The notes beneath the pieces were generated by a model. The model did no database searches. It had not been told where the DNA came from and saw nothing but the letters and a program-made list of their open reading frames with translations. 64,000 nucleotides of DNA, from the NCBI RefSeq assembly GCF_904849725.1, contig NC_058521.1, positions 143,992,744 to 144,056,743 on the forward strand, read 5' to 3'. Position 1 is the first letter of the stretch. Every line of letters begins with the position of its first letter. Of the stretch, positions 46,495-57,939 are shown piece after piece. This DNA comes from Hordeum vulgare subsp. vulgare (Eukaryota > Streptophyta > Magnoliopsida > Poales > Poaceae). The position numbers and the translations under genes are program-made.

Positions 46495-46896
46495 GGGGAT
46501 GTTGAGGGGCCTAAGAAGACCGGAAGCATGGAGACGAGGCTCGAAGTAATGGAGCAACAAGTCTTCAAGTGCCAAGGGATGGTGGAGCGTGGACTCAACG
46601 CCAACCACATGATGATCACGGAGTTCACCAACAAGCACAGGATTGATGCCAATGACATTGGGAAGCACCTCTCCAGGCTCTATGACAGGGTTGATCAACT
46701 CCAGGGCCAGATCTATGACCTGCAGAACCAAAACTGTGAGTATGAGTATAGATTTAAATCAATAAGGTTGGCTGCAGATTTGAGGATTCCGGAGACTCGT
46801 TCATCTTTCCATGATGGATCACCTATGCCTTGGAAGACGGAGGATCAAACTCATGTTGCAACAACTCCACCATCACCACCAAAGGAAGACAACTGA
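46394..46896 (+). pseudogene. Post-pol ORF of element B (coiled coil), one frameshift
   Basis: It starts at the ATG at 46394 (MTSPKAPQDKIFEKVINPYL) and after a shift near 46495 continues in the frame of the open segment 46528-46896 (122 residues, METRLEVMEQQ...). The second part is predicted coiled coil ('HLSRLYDRVDQLQGQIYDLQNQN') and ends TTPPSPPKEDN. The body shows no similarity to the element A post-pol ORF, yet the flanking non-coding sequence and the last dozen residues are the same. No signal peptide or membrane segment. Function unknown. Confidence 0.55.
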
Positions 46897-48431
46897 GCAT
46901 TGGTATGGGCAATCCTCTTGGCTTTTGCCAAGCTCAGGGGAGTTGCCCCGGTATCGTATCACCATCACATCTTTTGCCTTTACCTTTGTTTTAGTTTTCC
47001 TTTTCAGTTTTCTCTTTCTCTAGTAGTTTAAAAGTCTTAGTGTTTTAGTCTTGAGTTTTGCTTTGTGTCACCCCCGATGTATTCTTGCTCGCGAGCCATA
47101 TAATAAAGAGTGTCTTAGTTGAAGGGTTTTGCCTCTTGCCTTGATAAAAAGAGTGAGAATAGAACAAAAGCATGAAAGATCAAGTAATGATCTTATGGAA
47201 AGTGATAGCTTCACATATAAAAAGAATGAGGATTTAAACTTGTTGAGGGTAGGCAAACGTAGGCCTTGGTCATTGTTGCAATTAATAGGAAGTGATAAAG
47301 AAGGAGAGGTTCACATATAAATATATCATCTCTGACACCATCTATGATTGTGAACACTCACTAAACTATTACATGCCTAGAAGTAGATGTTGGACAAGGA
47401 AGACAACATAATTAATTGTGTTTGCTTGGTTCCGAACAATGTTATATAATTAGAGATCCCTTAGCATGTGACGAATGCTTCCACCTTATATTATCCAAAA
47501 CTCCCGCACCAAGTAGAGATACTACTTGTGCATCCATAAACCTTCAAACCAATTTTGCCATGAGTGTCCACCATACCTAACTATGGATTGAATAAGATCC
47601 CTCAAGTAAGTTGTCATCGGTGCAAGCAATAAAAATTGCTCTCTAATATGTATGATCTATTAGTGTGTGGAAAATAAGCTTTATACGAACCTGTGATGAG
47701 GAAGACATAAAAGCGACAAACTGCATAATACAGTTCTTTATCACAGGAGGCAATATAAAGTGACATTCCTCCGCACTAAGAGGACACGCATCCAGACCTC
47801 AAAAGCGCATGACAATCTCTGCTTCCCTCTGCGAAGGGCCTATCTTGTACCTTTACTTTTTGCCCTTGAAAGAGTCATGTTGATCTTCACCAATTCCTTA
47901 TTTTGCCTTTGTCTTGGCTACCGTCACATGCTTGGGAAAGATGTTTATTCATATGTCAACTTGGAGGTAAGTATTCATGAATTATTATAGTTGACATTAC
48001 CCTTGAGGTAAGCAGTTGGGAGGCAAAACTATAAGCCCCTATCTTTCTCTGTGTCCAGCTGAAACTTTGATCTCATGAGTACCACGTGAGTTGTAGCAAT
48101 TGTAGAGAACGAAAGAATGATTGAGTATGTGGATTTTCTTTACAAGCTCTTATTTGACTCTCTCTGATGTTGTGATAAATTGCAATTGCTTCAATGACTA
48201 AAGGCTATCGGTTGTTACTTCTCTGTAAGGTTCTTGATCCATGCTTTACTTTGTGAAGGAATTATCACTTTAGCATGAGAGATTATATGTTGGTATTGTT
48301 GTTCTAATCTTGATCATGATGCATGCATGTTCGTATCTTGTTTTGTCGAAACCTCTCTCCCTATCCATGTGGACATATTTATTGAGCTGGGCTTTCGCTT
48401 GAGGATAAGCGAGGTCGAAGCTTGGGGGAGT
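46897..48431 (+). other. Element B 3' non-coding region with polypurine tract
   Basis: No gene. It contains an internal polypurine-like copy AAGCTCAGGGGAGTTG (46930-46945, two mismatches to the 3' tract) and the polypurine tract AAGCTTGGGGGAG at 48418-48430 directly before the LTR. The short open frame at 47760-47990 has no recognisable domain. Confidence 0.8.
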
Positions 48432-49953
48432 TGATACTACCATTTTGCATCATGTTTTCATGTTGATATTTATCGCTTCTTTGGCTGTTATTTCACTTCA
48501 CGGTACAACTCTTATGCCTTCTCTCTCTTATTTTGCAAGTTTTACATGAAGAGGGAGAATGACGGCAACTGGAATTCTGGCCTGAAAGTGGAGCAAAGTT
48601 GAGATACCTATTCTGCACAACTCCAAATGCCGTAAAAATCAACGAGGATTTTTTCCCGATTTATCAAAAATACTAGGCTGAAGAAGTGCCAGAGGGGCAC
48701 CAGGGGGTGCCCACAAGCCTGCACGGCGCGGCCACCCTCCAGGCCGCGCCATGAGGGCTTGTGGGCAGCCCACTGGCCCACTGGCCCCCTCTTTTGCTAT
48801 ATGAAGGGTTTCATCCAGGAAAAAAATCAGGGAGGAGCTTTTTCGTGGATTTGCCGCCGCCACGAGGCAGAACTTGAGCAGAACAAATCTAGAGCTCCGG
48901 CAGAATGATCCTGCCGGGGAAACTTCCCTCCCGGAGGGGGAAATCGTTGCCATCGTCATCACCAACACTCCTCTCATCGGAGGGGACTCGTCACCGTCAA
49001 CATCTTCATCAGCACCATCTCATCTCCAAACCCTAGTTCATCACTTGTAACCAATCTCTGTCTCGCGACTCCGATTGGTACTTGTAAGGTTGCTAGTAGT
49101 GTTGATTACTCTTTGTAGTTGATGCTAGGTTGATTACTTGGTGGAAGAGTTTATGTTCAGATCCTTGATGCTACTCATTACCTCTCTGGTCATGAATATG
49201 ATTATGCTTTGTGAGTAGTTAATTTCGTTCGTGAGGACATGGGATAAGTCATGCTAATAGTAGTCATGTGAATTTGGTATTCGTTCGGTAATTTGATATG
49301 TTGTATGTTGTTTTTCCTCTAGTGGTGTTATGTGAACGTTGACTACATAACACTTCACCATTATTTGGGCCTAGAGGAAGGCATTGGGAAGTACTAAGTA
49401 GATGATGGGTTGCTAGAGTGACAGAAGCTTAAACCCTAGTTTATGCGTTGCTTCGTAAGGGGCCGATTTGGATCCACTAGTTTAATGCTATGGTTAGGCT
49501 TTGTCTTAATTCTTATTTCATAGTTGCGGATGCTTGTGAGAGGGGTTAATCATAAGTGGGATGCTTGTCCAAGTAAGGGCAGTACCCAAGCGCCGGCCCA
49601 CCCACATATCAAACTATCAAAGTAACAAACGCGAATCATATGAACATGATGAAACTAGCATGGCAGAAATTCCCGTGTGTCCTCGGGAGCGTTTTTCCTC
49701 CTGTAAGACTTTGTCCAGGCTTGTCCCTTGGTACAAAAGGGATTGGGCCACTTTGTTGCACCGTTGCTACTTTTGTTACTTGTTGCTCGCTACGAATCAT
49801 CTCACCACACAATCACTTGTTACTGACAATTTTAGTGCTTGCAGATATTTCCTTGCTGAAAACCACTTGTCAGATCCTTCTGCTCCTCGTTGGGTTCGAC
49901 ACTCTTACTTATCGAAAGGACTACTATTGATCCCCTATACTTGGGGGTCATCA
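48432..49953 (+). repeat. 3' LTR of element B
   Basis: 1522 bp. The tip reads TGATACTACC in place of TGATACGTCC; the end is GGGTCATCA. The GC-rich inverted repeat is at 48711-48764. Confidence 0.93.
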
Positions 49954-51301
49954 GCATACTCCGAGGGGAAGGGTTGGTAGGTGTTAACCATCGCGCGGTC
50001 CCGACCTCAACACATAGAATGACAATCAATAGATCAATTATGCTCCGACTTCCTAACATAGCGGTTCACCATACGTGCATGCTACGGGAATCACTAACTT
50101 CAACACAAATATTTCTAGATTCACAACACCCTACTAACATAACTCTTAATACCACCGAATCCACGTCTCAAAACTAATTGAGAGGAATAAAAACTTCTCT
50201 TTCTATTCAATGTTCATGAAGATGGAGGTTTTTGTATCCTCTTTGGGTACCTAGCACATTTGGGACTACTTTCATAGCATAAGACAACTACCAAATCACG
50301 CACCGCCATGCTCTAAAGATATAAGTGTAGCACAAGAGCAAAAGTATCTAGCTCAAAAGATATAAGTGAAGCACTATGAGCATTCTACCAAAACCGCGAT
50401 GAGTGCATGGGTCTCACTCTCAAAAAGGTGTGCACCAAGGATGATTGTGACCAAACAAAAAGAAAAGACTCCTAAGATACAAGATGCTCCAAGCAAAACA
50501 CATATCATGTGGTGAATAAAAATATAGCTCCAAGTAATGTTACCTATGGATTGAAGACGAAAGAGGGGATGCCTTCCCGGGGCATCCCCAAGCTTAGGCT
50601 TTTTGGTGTCCTTGAATTTGGCTTGGGATGCCTTGGGCATCCCCAAGCTTGATCTCTTTCCACTCCTTATCTCTTTGTCCATGAGAACATCACCCAAAAC
50701 TTGAAAATTGCACAACACAAAACTTGAACAGAAACTTGTGATAACAGTAGTACAAGAAAACAAACTACCACTTCTTTTGGTACTGTAGAAAACTTGAATT
50801 CTATCTATATTGATGATGGGCTACTGTATTCTCACTTTTCCATGGCTAGTACCCCCCGATACTAACCATAGTTTCATCAAAACAAGCAACCAACTCAACA
50901 AAAACAGAATCTGTCAAAAACAGACCAGTCTATAGCAATCTGTATACTTCGTATACTTATGGTACCTCAAAAATCTGAAAAATTACGACGGCCTGGGAAA
51001 AAAGCATATCAATCAGCAGCAAAAAGAATAAACTCAAAATCTCTTTCTGAATAAAAATTAAAAATCATCTTTTGAGCAAAAAGTTTCTGTCTTTTTCCAG
51101 CAAGATCAAACAACCATTACCAAGACTAGTCATAAAGGCTTTGCTTGGCTCAAACACAAAAAGAAACACAAAAAACACAATCACAACAGAATTATGAAAG
51201 TTTGGACGCCACAAAACAGAAAGAAAAAGATAAATTCGTTGGGTTGCCTCCCAACAAGCGCTATTGTTTAACGCCCTTAGCTAGGCATAGAAGCGATATA
51301 A
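49954..51301 (-). other. Element C2 non-coding internal region, right part
   Basis: It begins with GCATA, the right target duplication of B, and continues the region left at 39701. It contains the paired hairpins and internal polypurine-like copies (50565-50651) and the conserved 'gggttgcctcccaacaagcgc' segment (51240-51260). No gene. Confidence 0.75.
50565..50651 (-). repeat. Paired hairpins with internal polypurine-tract copies (C2)
   Basis: GGGGATGCC-ttcccgg-GGCATCCCC (50565-50589) and a second hairpin CTTGGGATGCC / GGCATCCCCAAG (about 50622-50648). The motif copies are at 50582-50596 and 50637-50651. Layout matches C1 30641-30727. Confidence 0.65.
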
Positions 51302-52144
51302 TCACGTATCGTCGTCTTTGGTGCTCAAACCATAAGTGGCCCTCATCATGGATTCATAAGGCAATCTTATTTTGTTTCTAGGAAAGTGTTCCATGCCCTT
51401 CCTTAAAGGAAATTTAAATCTAATATTCCCTTCCTTCATATCGATGATAGCACCGATAGTCCTTAGGAAAGGTCTACCAAGAATAATGGGGCATGTAGGA
51501 TTGCAATCAATGTCAAGCACAATGAAATCCACAGGTACATAGTTCCTATTTGCAATAATAAGAACATCGTTGATCCTTCCCATGGGTTTATTGACCGTAG
51601 AATCAGCAAGATGCAAATTAAGAGAACACTCTTCAATCTCATTAAAACCCAGAACATCACATAAAGACTTTGGAATCGCAGAAACACTAGCACCCAAATC
51701 ACACAAGACATTGCACTCATAGTTTTTGATTTTGATTTTGATGGTAGGTTCCCACTCGTCATGAAGCTTTCTAGGGATAGAGACTTCTAATTCAAGTTTC
51801 TCTTCAAGAGATTTTATCATAGCTTCGACGATATGATCGGTAAAGGCCTTGTTTTGGCTATAAGCGTGTGGAGAGTTTAACATGGATTGCATCAAAGAAA
51901 TGCATTCAATCAAGGAGAAACTATCATAATTGAATTCCTTGAAATCCACAGCAGTAATTTTGTTACTACTCAAAGTTTTAACGTCTTCTACTCCACTATT
52001 AATGCTTTTAGCATCAAGATAGATGGACTCTGAATCATTGGGGCACTTTTCAACCAAAGTGGATTCATATCCAGCCCCATAATCATTAGGTTTGACACAA
52101 GAAAACAAAGATTCAATGGGAGTCACACCAAGCACTTTAAGATC
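51302..52144 (-). CDS. Element C2 aspartic protease region
   Basis: An open segment of 277 residues from an ATG at 52135, in the same frame as the gag segment upstream and separated from it by one TAA (52145-52147). It carries a retroviral-type aspartic protease: 'YECNVLCDLGASVSAIPKSL' with catalytic Asp in D-L-G-A-S, and the flap-to-C-terminal signature 'CPIILGRPFLRTIGAIID'. The D-(L/V)-G-A-S form matches elements A and B. No RT follows: translation ends ATYGLSTKDDDT. The TAA may be a decay mutation, or a gag/protease boundary read through at low level. Confidence 0.75.
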   Translation of the reverse strand, partial: DLKVLGVTPIESLFSCVKPNDYGAGYESTLVEKCPNDSESIYLDAKSINSGVEDVKTLSSNKITAVDFKEFNYDSFSLIECISLMQSMLNSPHAYSQNKAFTDHIVEAMIKSLEEKLELEVSIPRKLHDEWEPTIKIKIKNYECNVLCDLGASVSAIPKSLCDVLGFNEIEECSLNLHLADSTVNKPMGRINDVLIIANRNYVPVDFIVLDIDCNPTCPIILGRPFLRTIGAIIDMKEGNIRFKFPLRKGMEHFPRNKIRLPYESMMRATYGLSTKDDDT

Positions 52145-53376
52145 TTAGTGATTCTCATCACGAGAACACGCCTTTTTAAGCCATTCATGTCTAGCACGAA
52201 TTTGGGTTGTTCTTTCTTGGCTCTCAATCATGGAAACACGCATAGCTTTCAAAGTTTCATCCATGTTGATTTTGGGAGGAGCACATCTAACTTTCAAAGC
52301 ATCAACATCACAAGAAATTCTATCCATGCTCTTAGCCAAATCGTCAATTTTGAGTAGTTTTTCCTTTGTCGACGCATTGAAAATCTTTTGAGAGTTGATG
52401 AACACTTTGATATTACTCTCAAGATCAGAGGGTAATCTATTGTAATTTCCATGAATATTGTTGTAGGAGTTGACAAAGTTATTAGAGGAGTTACTAGGAA
52501 AAGGCCTAGGAACATAGTTTCCTCTAAAGGCATTGTTGTTGCCAAAGTTATTCCTACCAACAAAATTAACGTCCAAGCTAGCGTTGCTACTCTCAATCAA
52601 AGAAGACAAATGCATATCATTAGGATCCAAAGGAGCACTTCTACTAGCAACCAAATTCATTAACTCATCCATCTTAGCACTCAACGAGTTAATTTCTTCT
52701 GTAGCGTGTACCTTCTTACTAGTAGGTGACCTTTTAGTGTGCCACTGAGAGTAGTTTGTCATGATGTTGTCTAAGAGCTTAGTGGCTTCCCCTAACGTGA
52801 TTTCCATGAACGTTCCACCTGAGGCGGAGTCCAAGATATTTCTAGAAGCGAAATTCAAGCCAGCGTAAAAGATTTGAATAATCATCCAAAGACTCAAGCC
52901 ATGAGCTGGACAATTTCTAATCATTAATTTCATTCTCTCCCAAGCTTGTGCAACATGTTCATGATCAAGTTCTTGAAATTCATGATATCATTACGGAGAG
53001 AGATGATCTTAGCCAGCGGAAAATACTTGGATATATAAGCATCTTTGCACTTATCCCAAGAATCGATACTATTTTTGGGCAAAGAAGAAAAGCAAGTTTT
53101 TGCACGATCTCGCAACAAGAAAGGAAAAAGCTTCAATTTAATCACGTCATTATCCACATCTTTTTTCTTTTGCATATCGCAAAGCTCGATGGAGGTATTG
53201 AGATGGGATGCGGCATCTTCACTAGGAAGGCCAGAGAATTGCTCTTTCATAACAAGATTCAGCAAAGCGGCATTGATTTCGTATGACTCCGCACTAGTGG
53301 CGGGAGCAATCGGAGTACTAATAAAATCATTATTATTAGTATTCGAGAAGTCACAAAGTTTGGTGTTTTCGTTCAT
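52145..53376 (-). pseudogene. Element C2 gag, one frameshift
   Basis: The start is the ATG at 53376 (MNENTKLCDF). The first part holds the gag core beginning 'FSGLPSEDAASHLNTSIEL' and 'DDRAK'-like 'FLLRDRAKTCFSSLP', 'WDKCKDAYISKYFP'. After a frameshift near 52945 it continues 'MIRNCPAHGLSLWMIIQIFYAGLN', 'SASGGTFMEITLGEATKLLDNI' and an Asn-rich linker ('VGRNNFGNNNAFRGN'). It ends at TAA 52145-52147. No zinc knuckle was seen. Gag would form particles; the element lacks the enzymes to copy itself. Confidence 0.8.
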
Positions 53377-53567
53377 GGTGACTTCTACAAGCAAGCAAGC
53401 ACACAAGCAAACAAAGCGCAAGCGAGAGAAAAGGGCGAACGAAAGGCGAACGAAAAAGGAAAATTGGTGAAGTGGGGGAGAGGAAAACGAGAGGCAACTT
53501 GCAAACAAAGTAAATGCAAGAGATGAGTTTGCGACACCTACTTGGATGAGTTCTTGACTTGATCTTC
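53377..53567 (-). other. Element C2 untranslated leader
   Basis: Leader between primer site and gag. It shares the 'cgttttcctctcccccact' phrase (minus strand) with C1. Confidence 0.6.
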
Positions 53568-53586
53568 CTCCCCGGCAACGGCGCCA
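53568..53586 (-). other. Primer-binding site of element C2
   Basis: On the minus strand TGGCGCCGTTGCCGGGGAG, 10 bases after the LTR; its first 18 bases are identical to the site of A and B. Confidence 0.8.
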
Positions 53587-53596
53587 GAAATTCTTC

Positions 53597-55129
53597 TGCT
53601 ATCCCATAGACAACAGCGCCAGAAATTGACACGTTGACAGAGGCTGGGCTTGCGTTGATTTTTCCCTTGAAGAGGAAAGGGTGATGCAGCATAGGAGCAG
53701 CATAGAACCAAGGTATCGATCCAGAAGGAGGGACTCGTCAAGTCCAGAGTACCTGCGCAAACACAAACAAGCTTGCACCCAATGCTTCAAAGGGGTTGGT
53801 AATCCCTTCAAGATTGTTTGCAAAGTGAGATCTGAAGGCAGAAAGTGCAACGAAGTAAAAAGTGTAAGGCTGAAAATATGGTGTGGAGTAGACCCTGGGG
53901 GCCATAGTGTTCACTAGAGGCTTCTCTCAAAATAGCAAGTGTTACGGTGGGTGAACAAATTACTCTCGATCAATTGATAGAACAAGCGCAAAGTCATGAC
54001 GATATCTAAGGCAATGATCATACATATAGGCATCACGTCCCAGACAAGTAGACCGATACTTTCTGCATCTACTACTATTACTCCACACATCGACCGCTAT
54101 CCAGCATGCATCTAGTGTATTGAGTTCATGACGAATAGAGTAACGCTTTAAGCAAGATGACATGATGTAGAGGGATAATCTCAAACCAATGATGAAAACC
54201 CCATCTTTTTACCCTTGATGGCAACAACACAATGCATGCCTCGCTACCCCTTCTGTCACTGGGTGAGGTCACCGCACGGTATGAACCCAAAACCAAGCAC
54301 TTCTCCCATTGCAAGAATCATAGATCTAGTTGGCCAGACAAAACCCACAACTCGAAGAGAATTACAAGGATATGAAATCATGCATAAGAGAGATCAGAAG
54401 AAACTCAAGTAAGATTCATAGATAATCTGATCATAAATCCACAATTCATCGGATCTCGACAAACACACCGCAAAAGAAGATTACATCGGATAGATCTGCA
54501 TGAAGATCATGGAGAACTTTGTATTTAAGATCCAAGAGAGAGAAGAAGCCATCTAGTTACTAACTATGGGCCCGTAGGTCTATGGTGAACTACTCACACA
54601 TCATCGGAGAGGTCATGGTGTTGATGAATAAGCCCTCCTTATCTGAATACCCCCTCTGGCAGGGCACCAGAACGTGCCCCAGATGGGATCTTGCGGAGAA
54701 AAAAGCTTTCTGCGGCGGAAAAGTACTTTCGATGATCTCCTGATTTTTTCTGGAATTTATGGGAATATATAGGCGAAAGACCTAGGGCAAAGGGCGTCCA
54801 GGGGGCCCACAAGCCTGGATGGCACGACCTCCCCCTAGCCGCGGGGTGAGGCATTGTGGGGCCCCTGAGGCTCCCCTGCCTTGGCTCCCAAGTTTCCCTA
54901 TCTTCTTCCGTTCCAGAAAAAATCTTTTCGGGGATTTTCTGCCGTTTGGACTCCGTTTCAAAATCTCCTCTGAAAGGGGTCAAAAACATGGAAAAACAGG
55001 AACTGGCTCTTGGCACTGAGTTAATAAGTTAGTCCCGAAAAATATATAAAAGGCATACAAAACATCCAAAGTTTGACAAGATAATAGCATGAAACCATCA
55101 AAAATTATAGATACGTTGGAGACGTATTA
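53597..55129 (-). repeat. 5' LTR of element C2
   Basis: 1533 bp. On the minus strand the tip is TAATACGTC (family TGATACGTC). The GC-rich inverted repeat is at about 54801-54865. It lacks the 130 bp extra segment found in the 3' LTR. Confidence 0.9.
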
Positions 55130-57878
55130 GATGGGATCCGAAGAGCTAGCGGAGTTGAAGAAGCAATTGGATGAGCAACTCAAGAAAGGGTTTATTCGTC
55201 CGAGGGCGTCACCTTAGGGATCACCTGTTCTCTTCGTGTCCAAGAAGGATGGGACAATCCGACTTTGCATCGATTACCGTTCTCTCAATGAGGTCACGAT
55301 CAAGAACAAGTACCCACTCCCCAAGATCGAAGACTTGTTCGACCAGCTAAATGGAGCTAAGGTATTCTCCAAGATCGACCTCCGATCTGGATATTACCAA
55401 CTAAAGATTCGACCCGAAGACATACCGGAGACGGCCTTTGTGACCCGGTATGGTGTGTAAGAATGCACTGTCATGTCTTTTGGATTGACTAATGCCCCAG
55501 CTTACTTCATGTACCTCATGAATAAGGTCGTCATGGAATACCTGGACAAGTTTGTCGTTGTTTTCATTGATGACATATTAATCTTTTCCAAGTATAAAGA
55601 AGAGCATGAGCAACAGTTGAGGTTAGTATTGGAGTAGCTTCGAGAGCACCAACTGTATGCCAAGTTCAGCAAATGCCAGTTTTGGCTGAACGAAGTTGGA
55701 TTCCTGGGTCATACCATGACGGCAAATGGATTGGCAGTTGATCCCTCTAAGATTACCACGGTAACCAAGTGGGAATCGCCAATTGACGTGAAGGAAGTCA
55801 GGAGCTTCCTCGGACTCGCGGGATATTACCGCAAGTTCGTAGAAGGATTCTCCCGCATCGCGCGACCTATGACTCAGCTCTTGAAGAAAGTCAAGAAGTT
55901 CGAATGGATGCCGAAATGTGAAGCAAGCTTCCAAGAGTTGAAGAAGAGGCTAACCACCGCCCCGGTATTGGCCACTCCATATATCAGCAAGGAGTTCGTG
56001 ATATATTGCGATGCCTCAAGGACCGGGCTAGGTGGGGTTCTAATGCAGGATGGCAGAGTCGTGGCATACTTGTCACGGAAACTACGCCCGCATGAGGAGA
56101 ACTATGCCACCCATGATCTCGAGTTGGTAGCAGTAGTGCATGCTCTGAAGACATGGCGACATTACCTTCTAGGGAAGCGACGTGAAATATACACTGACCA
56201 CAAGAGTTTAAAGTATATCTTCACCCAAAGGGAATTGAATATGAGGCAACGGAGATGGTTGGTGTTAATCAAGGACTACGACCTCAACATTCAATATCGC
56301 CCCAGTAAGGCTAACGTAGTGGCTGATGCCTTGAGCCGGAAGACCAGCGCCTTAAACGTCATGCTTAAGGAAAGGCAGCCCGCCTTATATGAAGAATTGG
56401 AGAACTTCGGGTTGGAACTAGTGGAATATGGATTCCTAGATAACCTCGAAATCAAACCAACGCTGGAAGACGACATCAAAGGAGCCCAGAAGGGTCACAA
56501 GAGCATTGAAGGTATCAAGAAGAAGATTCAAGAAGGCAAGGCCCCAGGATTCTTGGAGGATGATCAAGGAGTGGTGTGGTTTGGGAAACGTTTATGCGTA
56601 CCCAACAAGGCTGAACTCAAGGATTTAATCCTACGGGAAGCACATGATACACCCTACTCCATTCACCTCGGTGGTACCAAGATGTATCAAGATCTTCGAG
56701 GAAGATTCTGGTGGCACGACATGAAGAGGGAGATTGCGACGTATGTGGCCAAGTGCGTTGTGTGCCACCAAGTTAAGGCTGAGCATCAGCGGCCCGCATG
56801 GCTGCTACAACCTCTCAAGGTGCCGGAATGGAAGTGGGACAAGGTAGGGATGGATTTTATTACCAGCTTACCAAGGTCTAGCAAGGGCCATAACTCAATA
56901 TGGGTTGTTGTCGACCATTTGACCAAAGTGGCCCATTTCATCCTTGTCAACACCACTTATGATGGGAACAAGTTGGCTAGTCTCTATATTGAGCATATAG
57001 TAAGCCTTCATGAGGTTCCCAAGGAGATTGTATCTGATTGAGGCACGCAGTTCACCTCAAGGTTTTGGAGGAAACTACAAGAGGCCCTCGGTACCAAACT
57101 CTCTTTTAACACCGCCTTCCACCCGCAAACGGGAGGACAAACGGAAAGGGTGAATCAGATACTCGAAGATATGCTCCGCGCATGCGTCCTAGCACACGGA
57201 GCCAAATGGGAAGACTGTCTGCCGTTCGCTGAGTTTTCATACGACAACAGCTACCAGTCGAGTCTCCAGATGACCCCGTTCGAAGTACTATACGGACGGA
57301 AATTCCGCACCCCGCTCAACTGGTCTGAAACCCGAGACACGCTGACTTTCGGACCAGAAGTTTTGCACAGGGCAGGAGAGAAGGTGCAACTAGTCCAAGA
57401 AAATCTGAAGGCAGCCAAGTCACGACAAAAGAGTTATGCGTACTCTCGCTGCAGGGATGTGGAGTTCAATCTTGGAGACCTAGTGGACCTCCGTGTCACA
57501 CCTCTCAAGGGAGCCAAGCATTTCCACGTTAAGGGGAAACTCGCTCCAAGGTTCGTTGGGCCATTTAAGATCACGACAACGCGTGCACAGGTCGCTTATC
57601 AGTTGGAGTTACCTCCGGAACTTTCAGGTGTGCACAACGTTTTCCACGTGTCACAACTTCGGAAGTGTCTCCAAGCACCAAATCATTCCGATCCTTACAA
57701 GGGCATTGATCACCAGGCCATTGACCTTCAGTCTGATCTCACCTACCGCGAGAGGCCTATCCGCATTCTGGACGAAGCAGAACGATGCACCAAGAGCCGC
57801 GCTATCAAGTATTTCAAAGTTCAATGGAGCAACCACACCGAAGCCGAAGCTACATGGGAGCGTGAAGACTATCTCTGA
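55130..57878 (+). pseudogene. Element D RT, RNase H, integrase and chromodomain, broken
   Basis: This continues the pol cut at 36660; the frame reads MGSEELAELKKQ from 55131. RT: '[21 protein letters not shown]', '[15 protein letters not shown]', catalytic '[10 protein letters not shown]'. RNase H: '[17 protein letters not shown]', '[11 protein letters not shown]', 'VVADALSRK'. Integrase: H2C2 zinc motif ('CVVCHQVK'), 'GMDFITSLP', 'GTQFTSRFW' and 'GGQTERVNQ'. The C-terminus is a chromodomain (57744-57875: 'RPIRILDEAERC', 'YFKVQWSNHTEAEATWERE'), expected to target integration to modified histones. Stops within one frame: TAG 55215, TAA 55458, TAG 55635, TGA 57039 (CGA changed). Otherwise open, with domains well preserved. 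Confidence 0.92.
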
Positions 57879-57913
57879 TCTGAGTTTCCACACCTTTTTA
57901 GCACCTAGCTTAG

Positions 57914-57933
57914 GAATCTCGGGGACGAGATTC
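57914..57933 (+). repeat. Perfect hairpin with GGGA tetraloop before the D polypurine tract
   Basis: GAATCTCG-GGGA-CGAGATTC: an eight-base perfect stem closed by a four-base loop of GNRA form. It lies 36 bases after the pol stop and six bases before the purine run GGGGGATAGG (57940-57949). Confidence 0.8.
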
Positions 57934-57939
57934 TTGTAT

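Larger units (their letters stand above)
39702..49953 (+). mobile_element. Element B: complete Athila-type Ty3/Gypsy retrotransposon, innermost insertion
   Basis: 10,252 bp, both LTRs present, perfect target duplication GCATA (39697-39701 and 49954-49958). It is the same family as element A: same LTR, primer site, gag-pol and 3' region. In the first about 300 bases its two LTRs differ at about eleven positions plus two single-base indels. Gag-pol is broken by several stops and at least two frameshifts, but the RT catalytic FMDD is present. Its post-pol ORF differs in body from that of element A. Confidence 0.93.
36661..55129 (-). mobile_element. Element C2: non-autonomous Gypsy retrotransposon with gag and protease, host of element B
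   Basis: Minus-strand element inserted in the RT region of D. The target duplication is GATGG on the right (55130-55134) and GATCG on the left (36656-36660, one base changed). Its own sequence is 36661-39701 and 49954-55129; element B fills the gap. The 5' LTR (53597-55129) and 3' LTR (36661-38323) flank a primer site, gag, an aspartic protease and a long non-coding region. RT, RNase H and integrase are absent. It belongs to the same family as C1. Confidence 0.88.

Noticed and set aside
15558..54865. Reading the repeated GC-rich inverted repeats as CRISPR or attachment sites
   Set aside because: They are dispersed, not regularly spaced, and always occupy homologous places in retrotransposons of a plant genome.
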